From Hypericum androsaemum (taxonomy: Eukaryota; Streptophyta; Magnoliopsida; Malpighiales; Hypericaceae): 64,000 bases of DNA. A program made the position numbers and the translations under genes. The stretch lies in NCBI GenBank assembly GCA_963995505.1, contig OZ023192.1, positions 5,749,001 through 5,813,000 on the forward strand. Reading direction: 5' to 3'. Shown here in pieces: positions 36,215 through 46,962 of this stretch (position 1 is its first letter; the number at the start of each line of letters is the position of its first letter). The notes below the pieces were generated by a model. The model was not told the DNA's origin. It saw only the letters and a program-made list of their open reading frames with translations, and made no database searches.

Positions 36215-37071
36215 TCCATCTCTCATGTCACATTACTAATTTGATGTAGTGGCATACTGATGGCCCCCGATTTGACACTGTCTATCTTATCTAGATCCAA
36301 TAAAGTTTGTTTAGTAGTTATTTTTTTATTTATATAGATATTAATTACATTGCACGTAGAATTCCCCGTACAAATATAAAGTTGTAGTTGCGACCTCATT
36401 AAAACTATGCATCTGTCAAAAAAATTGCTACAGAAAAAAATATCCTCGATAACATTACTATTACATAATTCTACACTCAATCACACTCACCTGGATCAGA
36501 TAGACTCATAAAACCTTGAAGATTTCTATCGCGAGAGGATAATTGCATTAGCAATCTCACCGAGCATCAGTCTAATAAATACCAGAACTATCCTTGAAAG
36601 AAGCCCACCTGAGTTAAACGTTTATCCCATCCAGGATCAGTTAGCCCAAACCAAGAAGGCCCATGCTTCGTGCCTCATCCCCAGGTCCATTGGATGTTAA
36701 AAACAGGATACAAGTCTTCCATGACTAGCCTGATTATACTCTCCAACATTTTATTTCACGATTTGGAGATTTACTGTTCATATAATTGGCTTCTAACAAA
36801 TTTTACAATGGTTCCTTTATGTATATGACATGTAAATTAATTGTTGAAACCCTGACCACTTAATACCTTGATCGGTTGTGACTAATTTCTCAACCAACCA
36901 CAAATTTTATAACTTATAATTGATAGAAAAATCAACTTTGTTCCAGCTTAGTCTCTTGAGTTAAAATTTTAAATACTTGTTAAGAAAGTTTGTCAGTATT
37001 ATCCGATTTAAATCAAGATTAGTCAGCCCAGTTGGTGTCTAAATACAAACTAGTATTAAAAAATAGCCACC
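36215..37071. other. Intergenic DNA with a SINE-like relic
   Basis: No gene is supported. The part near 36940-37060 resembles the stretch at 52140-52310 in order and wording (a TTGTTAAGAAAGTTT-type piece followed by TTAGTCAGCCCAGTTGG), so both may be copies of one old SINE. Confidence 0.35.
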
Positions 37072-37088
37072 AAGAATACTGATATAGT

Positions 37089-38859
37089 GTCCTTTCCTCT
37101 ATCCCGTGTTACATTATGCAGTGTTTACTTTTTCCTGTGTCTTTTAGTGCTAAACTTAACAGTCTGATTGCTAAGTTTTTGTGGTCTGGTGATGCAGATA
37201 AGCGGAAGGTGCATTAGCTCAGTTGGGATAAATTGACTTGTCCTAAAGATCAGGGTGGTTTGGGCTTCAAAGACATGAGGATTTTTAATTTGGCTCTTCT
37301 TGCGAAACAGGTGTGGAGGCTTTTCCAGAATCAAGATTCCCTCTGTTTTAGAGTTCTCAAGGGCCTTTACTTCAGCAATTCTGATTTGTTAAATGCTCCT
37401 AAAGGCCCTAAACCCTCCTGGATTTGGTGTAGCCTTTATGCTGGTAAGGAGGCTCTTAAGGGAGGTCTTTTTTACAAAATTGGTGACGGTAAGACCGTTG
37501 ATATTTGGCAAGATCCCTGGCTCCTTTCTTTACCTTATGCACAGTTGGATTTCAGGTTTATTCGCCCCAGTTGCCTTAATACTGTTTCTAACCTGATATC
37601 TATGTCGTCTGGTTGTTGGAGGGTGGACTTAATTAACCACTTCTTCTCTCCTCCAGAACTTGAGGCCATTGCTAATGTTTGTCTAAACAACCTTAATTCT
37701 CCTGACTCTTTAATTTGGAAATTTAGTAATGATGGCCAGTATTCTGTCAAAAGAGGGTACCACGTTTTCAAAAATGACCATTTTCGTTCTTTGAATATCA
37801 TGGTCTCTGACTCTAATAACTCCCCTTTTGACCCAGGTACTTGGAAGCGGGTTTGGAAGCTGAAAGTTCCCCCCAAAGTACAGAACTTTGTTTGGAGACT
37901 GATTCAAAATGCTGTTCCTACCGCTGCCAGCCTTTTTAGGCGAAACCTATCTCACTCTCCTCTCTGTCAAATTTGTGCTAGTGCCGATAAAACTGTCATC
38001 CATTTGATCTTTGAATGTCCTCATGCTAGGGCTACTTGGCTGGCCAGTTCTTTTGGTTTTAAATTTAGGCCAGATTTACATCCTACTTTTTGTGTTTGGA
38101 TGAACTTTGTGGTAGACCTACTGCAATCTTCTGGGGATCTTGATCTCATTGCTCTTGCTATGACCATTTGTTGGAATATTTGGCTTGCTAGGAATAAGTT
38201 CCTCTTTGAAAATGAGATTATTGATCCGATTGCAACTAGAAACCTTGCCTCTCATTACTGTTCGGAATTTTTGCAGGTCACTGGTCTTGGTTTGCAAAAC
38301 CTTGGCGCCAGAGGTCCTCCTCCTGCTTCATGGGATGCTCCTTTGCCGGATGCCATGAAGCTCAACTGCAATGCCTCCTGGAAGGACGTTTCTTCTCCTG
38401 CTGGGATGGCTGTGGTTGCAAGAAACTCTCTTGGCCGAATCATTGAAGGTCAGACACTGGTGAGGTGTGCAGCTTCGCCTTTGGAGGCTGAACTCCTCGC
38501 ACTGGAACTTGCTGTGCAACTGGTCAGGATGAACTTTCATGCCCGAGCTACCTCGATTGAAACTGATTGCTTATTAGCCTACAATTTCGTGAATGATCCT
38601 TCGTCCCTAATCTTTTGGCATGTAGAACCTCTTGTGCTGAGGATTAGGTCCCTTCTGGTTGATTTACCAAATTGTAGATTACTTCTCATCTCTAGATCCC
38701 AGAACTTGGTTTCTGATTGGATTAGCAAAGCTTGTAGGTTGGGTATGTTACCGGGGACTGGCTTGTAGTTCTCCCGGCTGAGCTCGACGCTCTCATCTTC
38801 ACTGACTTTCCTACCTAAGTTTTTTTAAATATATTTGGTCTGTTTCCCCTCCAAAAAAA
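37089..38859 (+). mobile_element. 5'-truncated LINE
   Basis: The element starts inside the reverse-transcriptase C-terminal region and ends in a poly-A run, and is bounded by a 17-bp target duplication (37072-37088 and 38860-38876) that reads AAGAATACTGATATAGT with one mismatch in the right copy. Truncation at the 5' end is the normal outcome of target-primed reverse transcription. The single long open frame and nearly perfect flanks indicate a young insertion. Confidence 0.92.
37233..38768 (+). CDS. LINE ORF2 C-terminal part: zinc-finger RVT and RNase H domains
   Basis: An uninterrupted 511-codon frame; homologous protein continues upstream to 37090 (CLLFPVSFSAKLNSLIAKF) with one stop near 37213, so the ATG is not the original start. 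Residues 1-30 are the end of the reverse-transcriptase region (GLGFKDMRIFNLALLAKQ). Residues about 168-270 form the zf-RVT domain with the Cys/His set CQICASADKTVIHLIFECPH. Residues about 377-503 form RNase H. In that domain the first catalytic Asp is replaced by Asn (KLNCNASW, Asn380), while Glu (PLEAELLAL), Asp445 (IETDC) and Asp495 (LVSDWI) remain. It belongs to a dead, truncated transposon, not to a host gene, although it could still be transcribed from outside. Confidence 0.88.
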   Translation: MTCPKDQGGLGFKDMRIFNLALLAKQVWRLFQNQDSLCFRVLKGLYFSNSDLLNAPKGPKPSWIWCSLYAGKEALKGGLFYKIGDGKTVDIWQDPWLLSLPYAQLDFRFIRPSCLNTVSNLISMSSGCWRVDLINHFFSPPELEAIANVCLNNLNSPDSLIWKFSNDGQYSVKRGYHVFKNDHFRSLNIMVSDSNNSPFDPGTWKRVWKLKVPPKVQNFVWRLIQNAVPTAASLFRRNLSHSPLCQICASADKTVIHLIFECPHARATWLASSFGFKFRPDLHPTFCVWMNFVVDLLQSSGDLDLIALAMTICWNIWLARNKFLFENEIIDPIATRNLASHYCSEFLQVTGLGLQNLGARGPPPASWDAPLPDAMKLNCNASWKDVSSPAGMAVVARNSLGRIIEGQTLVRCAASPLEAELLALELAVQLVRMNFHARATSIETDCLLAYNFVNDPSSLIFWHVEPLVLRIRSLLVDLPNCRLLLISRSQNLVSDWISKACRLGMLPGTGL

Positions 38860-39002
38860 AAGAATACTGATACAGTAACCTTAAACACAATCCAGCTAGC
38901 TCAAGCTGAGAACATTTCCTATTCAAAAAAGTTTCAAATCCACCAGTAACCAACCTAGAACACTAAATTTATCGATCAATAAGCAGTTGCTTAGAATTAT
39001 TA

Positions 39003-41404
39003 TCACTGAAGAATTAAGTGCTTACGAGAGGCGGTGCACCACCTAGCATAAGAGTTATAGAGATTAGGCCAGTCAGAAGAAGGGCAACGAGTGAAGTGGT
39101 GAAGCCACAGTGACAAGACCTGCTCTTGCTCTTCCCTTTCCAGCTTCTCTATCATCCCTTCCAACAGCCTCTCGAGCTCGGCCCGATCCCTCGTGCTCAG
39201 CACCGGCGTGTCGGTGCCATTGCTGGATCGGCACAGCAATGGCAGCCAGGATACAAGCATCTTCTTCATCATCTGCCTGTGAAGCTCAGTTTTGCTTTCC
39301 TCAAAATCTTCAGGTCCCATGTCTTTGGCTTGCTTGAAAAGGAATGCTGAAAATGAAATTTAACAGCGTTATTTGACTTGATTAAGAATTATTTCATGAT
39401 GATTTAGAATGGATGCACAAGTTTATCATAAATAACAATAATAAATATTTTTATCATAAATAAATATTTTATTAAAATTTTAATCGCCCTAATACTTTTC
39501 TTATTCTACAGAACTAGATGTCCATGATATTATCTTGTGTGGACTCGAAAAGTCTTATGGAGCTTTCGTAAAACCAGAAGTCAAAATGAAAACGTAGGAA
39601 GGAATAGAAAGAGAATAGTCGTTGATAACTGCGTTGAAATTGAAAAGATAATGCATATCTAAATGTATTATGACAATTGAAGATGGCTAATGGGTAACCA
39701 ATGAAAACAGAAATAACGGAAGACTTGATCAATGGATAATCAATATGATGTAGATTTTTGTTTATATCACCTGGTATTTGAAAATATAATCAACTAAATA
39801 ATTCTGTTTCGAGATAGGTTGAACACAAACGTAGAATAACTCTATCGTTCATTTATCTAAATGTTTCCTGGTTTCTGTGTGATCTAGATTCGTTATAAAG
39901 AAATCTATATGATAGATGGACACCGACGTGTATCTAGCGGTCAACGCATGGTATTTCTAAAAATAACTAAGGAAAAATATAATTCCTGTAGATATAACAT
40001 CGGAAAAGCATATTCTAAGATTAAAAATATAATCTCGGTATATGTAACATCCGTAAAGCATATTCTAAACTTTCGTCAACAGAATTGCACAAACTTGAAA
40101 ATTTAAGGAGTTGGACCTTTGTCTACAAGTGTGTATCTATGTACTTTGCACATCATGGCAACTACGTATACGTCTGTCTCTCAAGCAGTTTGATATTTAT
40201 CCGAAATGCACATAATGAAGTTTGAGACTGAAATTTCTTTTTTTCATTTCCCAACCACAAAGCCATTGATTTCAAATTTCATGGTATAGATTGTGTAGCG
40301 AACATATCACAAATGAAATCAAAAATTATCTTTCTACGGACGAATTTTAAGTGAAAAGATCTACGGACACACAAGTCGACTCGACCAAAATTCATATCCC
40401 TGAAAATCTAGATCAACCCAAGAATTTGGATCTTATAGATCCTATCTTACATCTACTTCTTTCTATTTTTTATTCACAAATAGTCTATCACTCTTAAAAA
40501 AAAAAAAGACAACTGTCTATCAAGATGACAAATTCGAGTTATCAAATTAGAAATTGGTACCTGAGACCTTCACCAGACAGCATTGTAGCCGCGGCTCAGC
40601 CGAGAGCGCGAGCCGAGCCAAGTTCGACGCCAAAGCCCACCGCCAAACGGCTTCCTCCCCAAAGTCACAAGCCGCCATCTTCTGGGCCAGCCAAAGCAGC
40701 TCAGCGGCCAGCTTCTCAGCCACGCAATCTGACGTGCTCAACCCATCTTCCGTGCCCACCCTCACGCGCCCCCTCGAACCCCCACCCTTCACTATCCGAA
40801 CCGCACGCAACAGCCGCCTCAGCTGATGCTGGACAGATTCTGAACAAAGCCCGAAGCTGCTGTCTTCGACGCGCCCCAGTGCGTCCACAGCGGCTTCGAG
40901 CTCGCTAAGGCTCCTCGAGAAAGCCGCCGACAGGACCGTACGGTTGACCACGTTCAAAGCCTCCACGTTCTCCTCGTGGTTCTCATCGATAAGCCGCTCA
41001 GCCAACGATCTCACAACCTCGTACTTCCTCGAACTCACAGGAATATCATTAACACTCGACAAAAGCTGCCGCAGCGCCCGGGCGATCCCGGAATCCCCAC
41101 TCGCGCTTGACAGCGCGTGCGTCTCACCCTTCCTCGACTTGATAACATGGCCGCCGAAAAAATCGTCACCGGCACCATTTTTAATTTCGCCATCTGGGTT
41201 CGGATCCAAATAAGAGAAAAGGGAAGGGATAGCGCGGAGGAGGAAGACGAAACACGCTACGAGCGCGTAACGTAGGAGCTCGAGGAGCCTGTATCTTCCT
41301 GTTAGGGTTACGAGGGATTTGTCTGCGAATATGAAGATTGTGGTTGCAAGATTTTTGAGGATCATTGTGGCTAGGGTTAATGGGGAGGTTTCCATCATCC
41401 CCAT
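39003..41404 (-). CDS. Plant membrane protein of unknown function, two exons
   Basis: Exon 1 is 41404-40561 and exon 2 is 39346-39003; the 1214-bp intron has GT-AG ends (CTCAG|GTACC, TTTTCAG|CATTCC) and the joined frame gives 395 residues. The ATG is at 41402-41404. Hydrophobic segments lie at about residues 13-31 and 42-64 (ELLRYALVACFVFLLRAIP), so the N terminus should sit in a membrane. Residues 65-280 are mostly helical, with a Ser/Gly-rich linker, and exon 2 adds a Glu-rich helical tail (ERLLEGMIEKLEREEQEQVL) and a Cys/Trp-containing end (LWLHHFTRCPSSDWPNLYNS). The tail feels related to plant BTB/NPH3-associated C termini, but I would not assign a function on that. GC-rich coding sequence contrasts with the AT-rich surroundings. 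The two opposite-strand open frames over exon 1 are shadows. Confidence 0.75.
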
Positions 41405-42070
41405 GTTGTTTAGGCGTGTGGGTTCGCAATTGTTCGTGGTGAAGAGGAAACGTTATTATTGGGGAAGGGGAAAAAATAGGTTTAATTTATTGCCAAAATA
41501 AGGGTCTACGGGTGAGATTTATTGAGACGGGAGAAGAAGAAATACTTAATTATTAAGATTTTATCAAGTGGTGATTTTATGATTTTTTATAGGGTTCATT
41601 TTATTTTTTGTTAAAGATCATTCTTAATATTGTCACTTGGTGTTAAATGGTCATCATAAAATTAGACGAACTAGGCCTGTTTAATTAAGAAATCAAGACG
41701 TCATAAAATGTTTTATTGAAAGGGTATATCCGTTGAATAAAAGTCCATTGGAATATGACAAAAAAATTATGCTGAAAACTAGAATATGACTTTGACCAAA
41801 AAAAAAAGAATATGACGAGAAACAGTTGTACAATTTACTAACCTTTAAATTTGGACCGTCGAATTTTGTACAAGTGGAGCTACTTCTGTCGTACTGTCCA
41901 AGTTGTTTCAAAATTCGAAAGTTTGTGTTTGCCCGTGGGTTTCGGTACCGATGTGTCGTTTTTTTTCCGGTAGTTGCGGCATAGGGCAATAAATTTCGAG
42001 TGATGGGTCTTTTTTTTCTTGGGTGCGGTGAAACAGGTCATTTTAAATGGGGAAATAGTATTTTCAACTA
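41405..42070. other. Upstream region of the membrane-protein gene
   Basis: This holds the presumed promoter and leader of the two-exon gene. I see no clear TATA box within 200 bases. Nothing else is recognisable before the MITE target duplication at 42071. Confidence 0.4.
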
Positions 42071-42079
42071 TAATAACAA

Positions 42080-42466
42080 GAGCAAATTATCTTCAGGTCC
42101 CTGATGTTTGCTTAAATCATTGCTGTTTTGAAATTGAAACTTTAATCCTCCTAATTTGTTTTTATTGTACTCTAAGGTCTCTGATGCCGAAATCAAAAAA
42201 TTTCGCCAGTCAAGAGGGACCTAAAATGACCCTTATGCCCCTCAGTTCTTCGACAATCTCAACATACTTGAAATGACCCATATTTTTACTGATGGGCATA
42301 AGGGTCATTTCAGGTCCCTCTCGGTCGGTAAAATTTTTCGATTCCGGCATCAGGGACCTTAGAGTACAATAAGAGCAAACTAGGAGGATTAAAGTTTCAA
42401 TTTTGAAACAGCAGGGATAAAAATAGTGATTTAAGCAAACACCAGAGACCTGAGGGCAATTTACCC
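42080..42466. mobile_element. Fold-back MULE-type MITE
   Basis: Ends GAGCAAATTATC and GGGCAATTTACCC are flanked by a perfect 9-bp target duplication TAATAACAA (42071-42079 and 42467-42475). Almost the whole 387 bp is one inverted repeat with arms of about 180 bp; a transcript across it would form a long hairpin. There is no coding capacity. Confidence 0.9.
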
Positions 42467-42508
42467 TAATAACAATTAGTCAGCATGCAACAAGCAACAA
42501 GTAAAAAG

Positions 42509-42916
42509 CATTATTTTTAAAGACGCGGTCCAACCAGCATTGTAAAAAGCAAATTGGCTAGGTTAGCGTCTAAAAATGGTTAGTCGTATCGGATGGTTGG
42601 ACCAAAAAAGTGACCCAAAAAATTTCTGTTAGTTAGGTTTTTTCTAAAAAAGTGAATAATCAAGCCTCAACTTACCAAATTTTACCATTTTCGTTCAAAC
42701 TTCCAACCTTAGAATTTAAAAACCTTCCATGTCACATGTATTTGATAATTTTTGGAGGTGTAAATGTGATTACATATACGATTATACATATATAATTTTA
42801 AAATTATTTTTTATTAAAAAAGGTCCAGTCTGACTGATAGTTCAACCGGTCGGATCGATTGACCCAGAGATTGGCCCAAATCCGAGTCGGGCTCCAGGTC
42901 TCTTTTGAAAACAATG
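42509..42916. mobile_element. hAT-type MITE, CCGGTC family, copy 3
   Basis: Ends CATTATTTTTAAAG and TTTTGAAAACAATG are flanked by a perfect 8-bp target duplication GTAAAAAG (42501-42508 and 42917-42924). Internal motifs CGGTCCAACC and CAACCGGTCGGATCG relate it to the elements at 171, 32102 and 56938. It lies only 34 bp from the fold-back MITE. Confidence 0.9.
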
Positions 42917-43349
42917 GTAAAAAGGGAAAACACTAATCTATTTTTCTATTTCTTTTTGCGAACAATATTTTTCTATTTTGAAATAAACCAATAGCATAAG
43001 AGGGATACAAATTGACGGGAAATTTTATATTGGTTTCTATGTTATATTTTTACCCATCACATGTAGACAACAGGGGTCATGGGTACAATTAGACCTGACC
43101 ACGGTTCGAATTTGGACGAATTCGAATCGAATTTATTCGAATTCGAATTCATCAAAACATTAAACCGTATTCAATTCTTCACAAGACGAATCGAATACGA
43201 ATTATGAATTTTCGAATTAGAATCGAATTAGAATCGAATTATAATCGAATTATAATCGAATTATAATCGAATTCGAATTCGAATTAATTCCAACGATGTT
43301 GAACATCTTGTGGAAAATGTTTTGGTTTCATGTTGTTTAATTTGCAAAA

Positions 43350-43790
43350 AAATTTCTAATCTTTTAGCAATTTTGGGCGAGCCCATAATAAATTAAGTGC
43401 TTGTTTAATTGGTCCTAATGTAGAGTCTAAAGCTTTAATTCCATATTGGGTACAAAGATTAAATATATGACATGCACATCTAATATGAAAAAAATTTCTT
43501 CCGAATCGTGTACAAAAAATTTCTAAATCTTTAACCATAACATTATTAGAACTTGCATTATCTAGAGAAATTGAAAATATTTTTTGAACTAGATTATATT
43601 CTTGTAAAATAATATGCAATATTTTATAACAATTATTCCCACTATGACTATCATCAAAAACTCTATATGCAATTATTCTTTTTTGTATATTCTATTCATT
43701 ATCAATCTAATGACATGTAACACCAAAATATGAATGTGTTTGCCAATGATCACTCCATATATCATAATAAGAGAAGTAGTTCCAATTAGT
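43350..43790 (-). pseudogene. hAT transposase fragment
   Basis: The minus strand reads SDHWQTHSYFGVTCH, then NIQKRIIAYRVFDDSHSG and ILQEYNLVQKIFSISLDNAS, followed by a FHIRCACHIFNLCTQYGI stretch. These are the central RNase H-like fold landmarks of hAT transposases, including the Asp in SLDNAS and the CxxH element. Stops and shifts break it near 43695, and both the BED finger and the C-terminal dimerisation region are absent. Confidence 0.85.
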
Positions 43791-44032
43791 AAACTTGAGG
43801 GAGAATTTATATAGCTCAAATTTTCAATAAGAGAAGTAGAGAATTGAGATTGAAATGTGTAAAATTTGAAGAATAAGAGGTGGTATTTATAGAGTTGGGA
43901 AGATATTCTGAAGTTATTAAAAAAAAATTAAAAGTACGAACAGTAAAAAAATGGTAACCTAGGGATTAAAACGGTAACAAAAAAAATGGTAATTTGCCCT
44001 TGAAATTTAAATTTCCCCCTTCCCTTTTAATT

Positions 44033-44115
44033 CCCCCCCCCCCCCCCCCCCCCCCCCCTCCCTTTTTTAATTCCCTCCCCCCCTTTTTTTAAAAATCCCC
44101 CCCCCCCCCCCCCCC
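44033..44115. repeat. Poly-C low-complexity tracts
   Basis: A run of about 26 C (44033-44058) and a second of about 19 C (44097-44115) surround short TTTTTT and TCCC pieces. Runs of this kind are prone to sequencing and assembly error, so their length should not be trusted. Confidence 0.85.
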
Positions 44116-44378
44116 TTGGAATTCGAATTCAAATTCGAATTCCAAACGAATTCGAATTCGAATTTGATACGAATTCGAATTCGAATTACGAATTCGAATT
44201 GAATTCGCCGGTTTGACGAATTACAAAAAACTTGAACCGTATTCAATTCTTATCATGACGAATTCGAATCGAATTTTTTGACGAATCGAATTATTGTCGA
44301 ATCGAATCGAATTTTTTACGAATCGAATCGAATCGAATCACGAATCGGATTCAATTCATGGCCAGGTCTAGGTACAAT

Positions 44379-45208
44379 GACCATATAGAATATTGTAGTT
44401 AATGGAAAAAGGTTACCCATTAAATTTGATCCAAAAAATAAAACGAGTCATTGTTGTATGTCCCCAGGAGTCGTTTTGTGGCTTGAAATGCCTATTGGGG
44501 ACTGTTTTCTGGTACCAAAAAAATATCATTTGGAGTCTATTTTCTTGCAGTACATTGGAGAAAATCTTTTTTTCTACACCTATTTAGAAAATTATCTGAC
44601 TTGGACCATATCCTTCGATTCATTGAAATTATAAATTTTTGTTACGTGTAAGATCATAAATATCATAAAGATAATTACAAAAATTATATTCAAGTCTGTA
44701 TATAAAACACACATTAGAACACAACTAATTCAAATAATTTAGGGTGATGTTATGTAAAATGTTACTTAAAATCCTGTTTGCGCAACCAAGCATCACCAAA
44801 GAATTTAGGGTGTGATATAAGAGACGGTTTTCTCCATGTATTCGTGCACATGAATTTTCCCAGGTATTGAGCTAAAAACTGGGTTAACAATGTTCTCATG
44901 GTATTTTAGAGTTCAATAATTAATCTTGATCAAGGTAGGAATGTTTAATCCAACACTAATTTATTGTTTGATATTACTTGCATCGATGATTGAAATTATG
45001 GGTGGTTGATTTTTCTGATGCTATACTGGCTTTAAATCTGGAATATACTTCCAGTGGTTGGCGTACATTTCGATGTTGGTATTGGATATAACACCAATGT
45101 AACGAAGATTGACCATTGGAGTGTTCTCGAAATTAGATTACATCTGACAAAACCATTCTTCTAGGCAATTGCTTCTCGAAATTAGAAGAGGAAATCAAAG
45201 GGAATTGA
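44379..45208. other. 3' flank of the hydrolase gene, no gene seen
   Basis: The right part is the likely 3' untranslated region of the minus-strand hydrolase. I find no other coding or repeat signal. Confidence 0.45.
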
Positions 45209-46765
45209 CTAAGACATGGAGGATTCGTCTATAAGGAAGGACATCAAATGCTTACGAAACTCTCTCGACTTCTCCAAGTTCACTGCATGTCCACCCTCCT
45301 TTATGATCACCAACTCTGCATTTTCTCCTATATGGCTACATAAATTTCAAGAAATAGTTAGAATGGTCGAATTTTTACCGAAAAAAGATAAAACGAAATT
45401 TGTTATAAAAAAAGTTAAAGATCACAGCCAATTTAAATTTGATCGGTAACACATTGGTATCAGCAATCCGGCCGGTTTGGAGTATCTTTTAGACTTTTAA
45501 ACACAATCTTAGGAAAGGAGAAAGTAAAAATGAACTAACCGTTTCAATCTGTGAGCCAGTACTACCGGAAATACTTGATCTTGATCTCCCCAAACTATTA
45601 ATGTTGGCTGTGTGAAATCAACGAGCGAATTACCATTTCAAATGTACAGTAATTAACATTTACCTCAAATTACTACTGGCATTCAACAAATGAGGCATTG
45701 GATTGTGGAAATCTAAAAATTATTGAAAAAAAATACATGGGCAACCTAACAAATTATCAGCCATTTTAAAAACACCGAAATATTTTTTTTCGTAAATAAT
45801 AATTCAGAATTTGGTTCAGGATGCCTTGGAAGTGTCTTGGGCATTGGATCCTTGAACCCCAAGTAACAAAAAGCACAAAAGTGAATAGAATGTGAAGGAC
45901 CTGTGAGATTTTAGGTAGATCAGAAATCTTTCGGCCTTTGAGGATTGTCTGAATCAATTGTTTTTTCTCCTCAACATAATCCTTGTTCATAATCTGCATA
46001 AAGGGTCACAACAATGTAAGAGGGGAGAGAGAAAGATGATGTTCTTGGACAAAAGCAAACCGCAAAGCTAAATATGGTTCGACGTTGTTCGGTTTTTCTG
46101 AAGGAGAGATCACTCACATTGATAAAATCTGTAAGAAAGAATGACGGTATGCCTCTGATCGGCCTGACGAACGACAACCTAATCAATTCCCTCAACTTGT
46201 CCGGCGTCTGGGGCAACAGAATGTCGCTCGCCTCATCCAAATTCGAGACGACAAACACACCTTCCTTCATATCCTTCTCCTCCAAGCAAACCCCAGCACA
46301 ACACAAAACAACCCTTTCTACAAACTCAGGAAACTGAGCCGCCATGCTGTGCCCTACAAACCCGCCATAGCTGACCCCGACGAGGCTAGCCTTACGCACC
46401 CCGTGCACGTCCATTAGCCTCTTCAGGCACCGCGCCTGGAACGCCTCCGACCTCTCAGGGAGCGATGTGTGAGACCCTCCGAAGAAGAGGAGGTCTGGCA
46501 CGTAGATGTTGAACCGGGATGAGAAGTGGTGGACGTGATCCCCGTATTGCCACATCGCATTGGCCCCGAAGCCGTGGAGGAGGAGCAGGTCGGGTTTCGA
46601 GACCCTCGAAACCCGCGGCACCCAGCTGTGCATGATGGTTCCGTCTCCGAGATCGGTGGGGACCGATCGCAGACCGGCACTGGCAAATGTTTGTCGGTAG
46701 AGCCAATCCCTGGAAGCTGTGAAGCTGAAAATTTTGGACAACTTTTGACGAGAGATCGCTACCAT
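45209..46765 (-). CDS. Alpha/beta-fold hydrolase
   Basis: Four exons: 46765-46118, 45993-45901, 45607-45540 and 45335-45209, all with GT-AG introns, give 311 residues. I start at ATG 46763-46765 (MVAISRQKL); the frame upstream is open only to a TTG. The fold is clear: HGFG oxyanion-hole motif (residues 64-67), nucleophile elbow GVSYGG with Ser132, acid GDQDQVF with Asp257 and base GGHAVN with His286, so the catalytic triad is complete. A helical cap lies between residues about 160 and 245 (LPQTPDKLRELIRLSF). It belongs to the plant group resembling microbial C-C bond hydrolases and esterases; the natural substrate is unknown. No strong targeting peptide is evident, though the N terminus is basic and Ser-rich. 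Intron 3 is short and intron positions fall in the cap and before the acid and base loops, as common in this family. Confidence 0.88.
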
Positions 46766-46952
46766 TTTTAATTCGTTACAAGATAAACCCCTGCAAATGA
46801 TCTGCCCGAATTTCCACCCCAAAAAAATGATCTGCCCGAATTAATATGTACGTTCTTGTGTTTGATGTGGGATTATGGAAGAGCTATATTCTGTGCACAA
46901 AACCAAGAAACAAAGGTGGTGGTGGTGATTTGTTGGAATTTTAGCTTCTCCA

Positions 46953-46962
46953 GCTATATAGG
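46953..46962 (-). promoter_or_regulatory. Possible TATA box of the hydrolase gene
   Basis: The minus strand reads CCTATATAGC about 190 bases before the ATG. Distance and sequence are acceptable for a plant promoter, but no other element supports it. Confidence 0.35.

Larger units (their letters stand above)
43090..44370 (-). mobile_element. hAT transposon with transposase remnant
   Basis: Ends TAGACCTGACCACGG and its complement CATGGCCAGGTCTA are bounded by a perfect 8-bp target duplication GGTACAAT (43082-43089 and 44371-44378). Long subterminal arms are built of repeated GAATTCGAATTCGAATT-type sequence (43110-43290 and 44120-44350). The middle codes for part of a hAT transposase on the minus strand. 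Two long C runs interrupt the right arm. Confidence 0.92.

Noticed and set aside
40525..41501. Plus-strand open frames over the membrane-protein gene
   Set aside because: They are antisense shadows of the GC-rich first exon; the minus-strand frame has hydrophobic segments, a valid intron and a closing frame.
46074..46771. Plus-strand and alternative minus-strand frames over the hydrolase
   Set aside because: They overlap exon 1 of the hydrolase, whose motifs and splice sites are unambiguous.
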